Shown here: in pieces, positions 41,927 to 44,028 of the stretch | Position numbering within the stretch: position 1 is the stretch's first letter | How the letters are laid out: the number at the start of each line of letters is the position of its first letter | Assembly: GCF_009765975.1 (NCBI RefSeq) | Contig: NZ_LMUJ01000024.1 | Location: 155,161 to 199,188, forward strand | Source: Acidisphaera sp. S103 | GTDB lineage: Bacteria > Pseudomonadota > Alphaproteobacteria > Acetobacterales > Acetobacteraceae | Reading direction: 5' to 3' | DNA: 44,028 bases | The notes under the pieces: model-generated | What the model saw: the letters and a program-made list of their open reading frames with translations, nothing else | Databases searched by the model: none | Told to the model about the DNA's origin: nothing | Position numbers and translations under genes: made by a program

Positions 41927-43129
41927 ATGTCTACGTCTCTGATCCGTCACCAGCCGTTCCTGCAGTATCTCCTGGGACGGGGTTTTGCCGAATTTTCGTA
42001 TCAGATCGCGACCGTGGCGGTGGGGTGGCAGGTTTATGCTCTGACCGGGAGTGCGTTCGATCTGGGCATGGTGGGGTTGGCGCAGTTCGTCCCCACGGTG
42101 CTGCTGACGTTCGTCGCCGGACATGTCGCGGATCGGTATGACCGCAGGCGCATCGTGATGGTCTGTCAGATCGTGGACGGTTCGATCGCGGCGTTTCTGG
42201 CGTGGGGCAGTTTTGCCGGATGGCTGCAGGTGCATGAGATTTTTGCCGCTGTCGTGATATTCGGCACCACGATCGCGTTTGAGGGGCCGGCGGCGGGGGC
42301 TCTGCTGCCTGGGGTTTCGCCGGACGGGATGCTGCAGAAAGCCACCGCGCTGTCGACAGGTGTGATGCAAGCGGCAACGATCAGTGGTCCGGCGCTCGGC
42401 GGGGTGGCCTATGCGGTGTCACCCGGCGTGCCCTACGCGGTGATGGCGGTCTTCTCTGTGCTGGCGGGGATGCTGAGCGGGACTATCAAAATCGATCGGC
42501 GGATCACGGCGAGTGAGCGGCCGACACTCGGCGCGTTATTCGCCGGCGTGGCGTTCGTGCGGCGTAATCCGGCGATATTGGGGACCATCTCGCTCGATCT
42601 GTTCGCCGTGCTGCTGGGTGGGGCGACGGCGCTGATGCCGATCTATGCCAGTGACATCCTGCATACCGGGCCGTGGGGGCTGGGCGTGCTGCGCGGCGCG
42701 CCGGCGGTGGGTGCGCTGGTGATGACAGGCGTGCTGGCCCGCTATGCGATCAACCGCCGAGCGGGGATGCGGATGTTCCAGGCGGTGATCGTTTTCGGCG
42801 TGGCGACGATCGTGTTCGCGTTGTCGCATTCGTTGTGGCTGTCGATCGGCGCGCTGGCCGTCATGGGGGCGGCCGATACGATCAGTATGGTGATCCGTAT
42901 TTCCCTGGTTCAGTCGGCTACGCCGGACGAGATGCGCGGGCGGGTCGGCGCGGTGAATTACCTGTTTGTCAACACGTCTTACCAGCTTGGCGAATTCGAG
43001 AGTGGTATGACCGCCGCGTTGTTCGGTGCGATGCCGGCGGCAGTGCTGGGTGGCGTGGGGACCATCGCCGTGGCGTTGTTGTGGATGAAACTGTTTCCGA
43101 CACTGCGGCGGGTGGAGCGGGTGGAGTAG
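41927..43129 (+). CDS. MFS exporter, MFS_3 (EntS-like) type
   Basis: 400 residues, 12 spans. FLQYLLGRGFAEFSYQIATVAVGWQVYALTGSAFDLGMVGLAQFVP and GHVADRYDRRRIVMVCQ (motif A) are typical of the MFS_3 family, which includes enterobactin exporter EntS and many efflux pumps. RISLVQSATPDEMRGRVGAVNYLFVNTSYQLGEFESG is the conserved late segment. It starts 9 bases after the toxin stop and is probably on the same message. No siderophore genes are near, so the cargo is unknown. Confidence 0.9.
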   Translation: MSTSLIRHQPFLQYLLGRGFAEFSYQIATVAVGWQVYALTGSAFDLGMVGLAQFVPTVLLTFVAGHVADRYDRRRIVMVCQIVDGSIAAFLAWGSFAGWLQVHEIFAAVVIFGTTIAFEGPAAGALLPGVSPDGMLQKATALSTGVMQAATISGPALGGVAYAVSPGVPYAVMAVFSVLAGMLSGTIKIDRRITASERPTLGALFAGVAFVRRNPAILGTISLDLFAVLLGGATALMPIYASDILHTGPWGLGVLRGAPAVGALVMTGVLARYAINRRAGMRMFQAVIVFGVATIVFALSHSLWLSIGALAVMGAADTISMVIRISLVQSATPDEMRGRVGAVNYLFVNTSYQLGEFESGMTAALFGAMPAAVLGGVGTIAVALLWMKLFPTLRRVERVE

Positions 43130-43164
43130 GTGTGGGATGGGCAGACACCTGCTTCGGGCGTCCT

Positions 43165-43229
43165 GGCCATCCGCGCACCAGCCGATGAAGCGCGGATGGC
43201 CGGGACACGCACAGCGCGCGCCCGGCCAT
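43165..43229. repeat. GGCCGGG palindromic repeat (copy 2) with alternative hairpins
   Basis: Same family as 4742-4783. ATGGCCGGG (43196-43204) can pair with CCCGGCCAT (43221-43229), as in copy 1. Part of the same arm also belongs to a perfect 11-bp pairing GGCCATCCGCG (43165-43175) / CGCGGATGGCC (43191-43201). The two hairpins share bases 43196-43201 and cannot form together. It lies 36 bases after the MFS exporter stop. Confidence 0.65.
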
Positions 43230-43356
43230 GACGGCACCTAAATAGAAACGCTCCATGGGTTGTCCACGCCCGGAGGGGTTCATGGTGCGTTAATACAAGC
43301 GGCGTACGACCTTCGCGCGCCCTTCAGGCGTCAGCACGGACGCCAAGGCAGGTTTC

Positions 43357-43819
43357 TTAAGGCGGATTAGCGGGATGAAGATGGATGAAAGGGATGCGCG
43401 ACTGTGGGAGCCGGTCACCGAACGGATCATTGGGTGAGCTTTTCGGGTTGCTAATGCGTTCGGTCACGGATTCATTGAAAAGGTCTACGAGAAAACCCTT
43501 GCGCATGAGATGCGAAAGTCCGGACTCGGCGTTTTGCAGCAGCGGGGAATCGTAGTCTTTTACGACGACGTGCTTGTCGGCGAATATACCGCCAACCTCG
43601 TAGTCGAGGATCAGCTCATCATCGAACTCAAGTTCGTCGGCGCGCTGAGCGACGCGCATGTCCCGCAACGCCGAAACCATCCATGGGCGCCCGGCAAGCT
43701 GTTTCGCCTCCCGATCAACTTTGGCCGACCCAAATTCGAAATCCGCCGCATCACCGCCCAAGCCTGATCGCGAGCGCCATCCCCTTCATCCCCTCCTTAT
43801 CCCGCGTCATCCGCCTTAA
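43357..43819 (+). mobile_element. GxxExxY cassette bounded by inverted repeats
   Basis: 463 bp. The left end reads TTAAGGCGGATTAGCGGGAT then GGATGAAAGGGATG. The right end, opposite strand, reads TTAAGGCGGATGACGCGGGA then GGGATGAAGGGGATG. The first 11 bases are identical and the rest matches with small indels over about 40 bp. The only gene inside is the GxxExxY reading frame, which begins within the left repeat and ends a few bases before the right one. No transposase is encoded, so movement would need help in trans. Flanking duplications are not evident. Confidence 0.65.
43375..43767 (+). pseudogene. GxxExxY family (PDDEXK-like) protein interrupted by an in-frame TGA
   Basis: ATG 43375 opens a frame reading KMDERDARLWEPVTERIIG, a TGA at 43435-43437, then AFRVANAFGHGFIEKVYEKTLAHEMRKSGLGVLQ. 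The family's VTERIIGAAxxVxxxLGxGFxExxYxxALxxEL continues straight through the stop. GHGFIEKVY is the GxxExxY motif. QQRGIVVFYDDVLVGEYTANLVVEDQLIIELKFV carries the D...ExK core of a PDDEXK nuclease fold. Near the end QRRNHPWAPGKLFRLPINFG replaces the usual QCxNYLxATGLxLxLLINFG, with many substitutions but an unbroken frame. It is probably a recently inactivated gene; an ATG at 43510 could make only a fragment. The family has no proven function. Confidence 0.8.
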
Positions 43820-43938
43820 AAAGGGAAAAGCCATGGCCATGACTCCCGCGGGCTGGGTTTCATTCATGGCGGGTCGGACTGCCGGTGGAAACTAATACCA
43901 GCAGCCGTTGACGTCGACTCTTTGGCAACGGTCGCCCG

Positions 43939-44028
43939 ATAGGGGTCGGGAAGTTTCCTCCCCGCCCTCCGAACCGTGCGTGCGGTTTTCCCGCACACGG
44001 CTCTCCAGTCGCTGGTTTCCTCATCGGG
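43939..44028 (-). mobile_element. Group II intron, 3' end (domains V and VI)
   Basis: Read on the minus strand, 44003-43971 is a canonical 33-nt domain V. The lower stem is 8 bp starting GAGCCGUG/CACGGUUC, the 2-nt CG bulge is at 43979-43980, the upper stem is 5 bp, and the loop is GAAAA; the catalytic AGC triad is at 44002-44000. Domain VI follows (43967-43942), with a GGGG/CCCC outer stem and an unpaired A at 43946, seven bases before the predicted 3' splice end CCCCTAT at 43939. The body and any maturase lie beyond the window end. The 3' exon is non-coding sequence downstream of the GxxExxY cassette. Confidence 0.85.

Noticed and set aside
43436-43510. Selenocysteine reading of the in-frame TGA
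   Set aside because: The family has no Cys/Sec at this position (usually Ala) and no insertion hairpin was recognised after it.

Overview
This window looks like the chromosome of a GC-rich alphaproteobacterium, most likely an acetic-acid-bacteria relative (Acetobacteraceae). The evidence is the strong G/C third-position bias, the FYDLN-acid (TIGR02300) gene beside aroA-cmk, a fused ispDF, the hopanoid genes hpnABCD with hpnL, and a Hyf-like membrane complex operon. The family assignment is inference; no rRNA or tRNA gene was found to anchor it.

Layout. 0-4.7 kb: minus-strand accessory metabolism (amidohydrolase, PanE-type reductase, PhyH-type dioxygenase), then a DUF218 protein, with about 1 kb of repeats at 1.3-2.1 kb. 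4.8-11.2 kb: TIGR02300 protein, aroA-cmk, a BTAD/TPR regulator, a small Wza-type lipoprotein and MepA. 11.4-17.6 kb: NUDIX hydrolase, nitroreductase, Ldh-type dehydrogenase, an AT-rich islet with a small zinc-ribbon membrane protein, a hotdog thioesterase, two VOC proteins, panB and moaD. 17.7-20.2 kb: WxxGxW lipoprotein coupled to ispDF, and DUF2239. 20.2-25.5 kb: hpnL, divergent from the ATGA-coupled hpnABCD operon that makes and modifies hopanoid precursors, then a tiny secreted His/Lys/Thr-rich peptide with its own promoter, leader hairpin and terminator. 25.6-26.2 kb: a stack of repeats. 26.2-32.5 kb: a five-gene ATGA-coupled Hyf/complex-I-like operon. 32.7-43.1 kb: DUF6166, three MFS transporters, an ART/DUF3626-like protein, ornithine decarboxylase, a fatty-acid-hydroxylase/sterol-desaturase family protein, a GntR regulator and a ParDE toxin-antitoxin pair. 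43.2-44.0 kb: hairpin repeats, a GxxExxY gene enclosed by inverted repeats, and the 3' end of a group II intron that continues past the window.

Three things stand out. (1) The GxxExxY gene sits between about 40-bp imperfect terminal inverted repeats. The same inverted ends bound two short non-coding segments elsewhere in the window (1324-1600 and 25639-25824), which suggests a mobile cassette with MITE-like derivatives. (2) The Hyf-like operon keeps the four cysteines of the N2-type Fe-S cluster but has lost both NiFe-binding motifs, has a HyfE-HyfF fusion, and has lost charged residues expected in its antiporter-like subunits, so it cannot be an ordinary hydrogenase. (3) A REP-like palindrome occurs five times with compensatory stem changes, and its tail is expanded into an exact nine-unit, 28-bp tandem array beside the Hyf operon.

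All family calls rest on reading translated sequence and remembered family motifs. No database search was possible.
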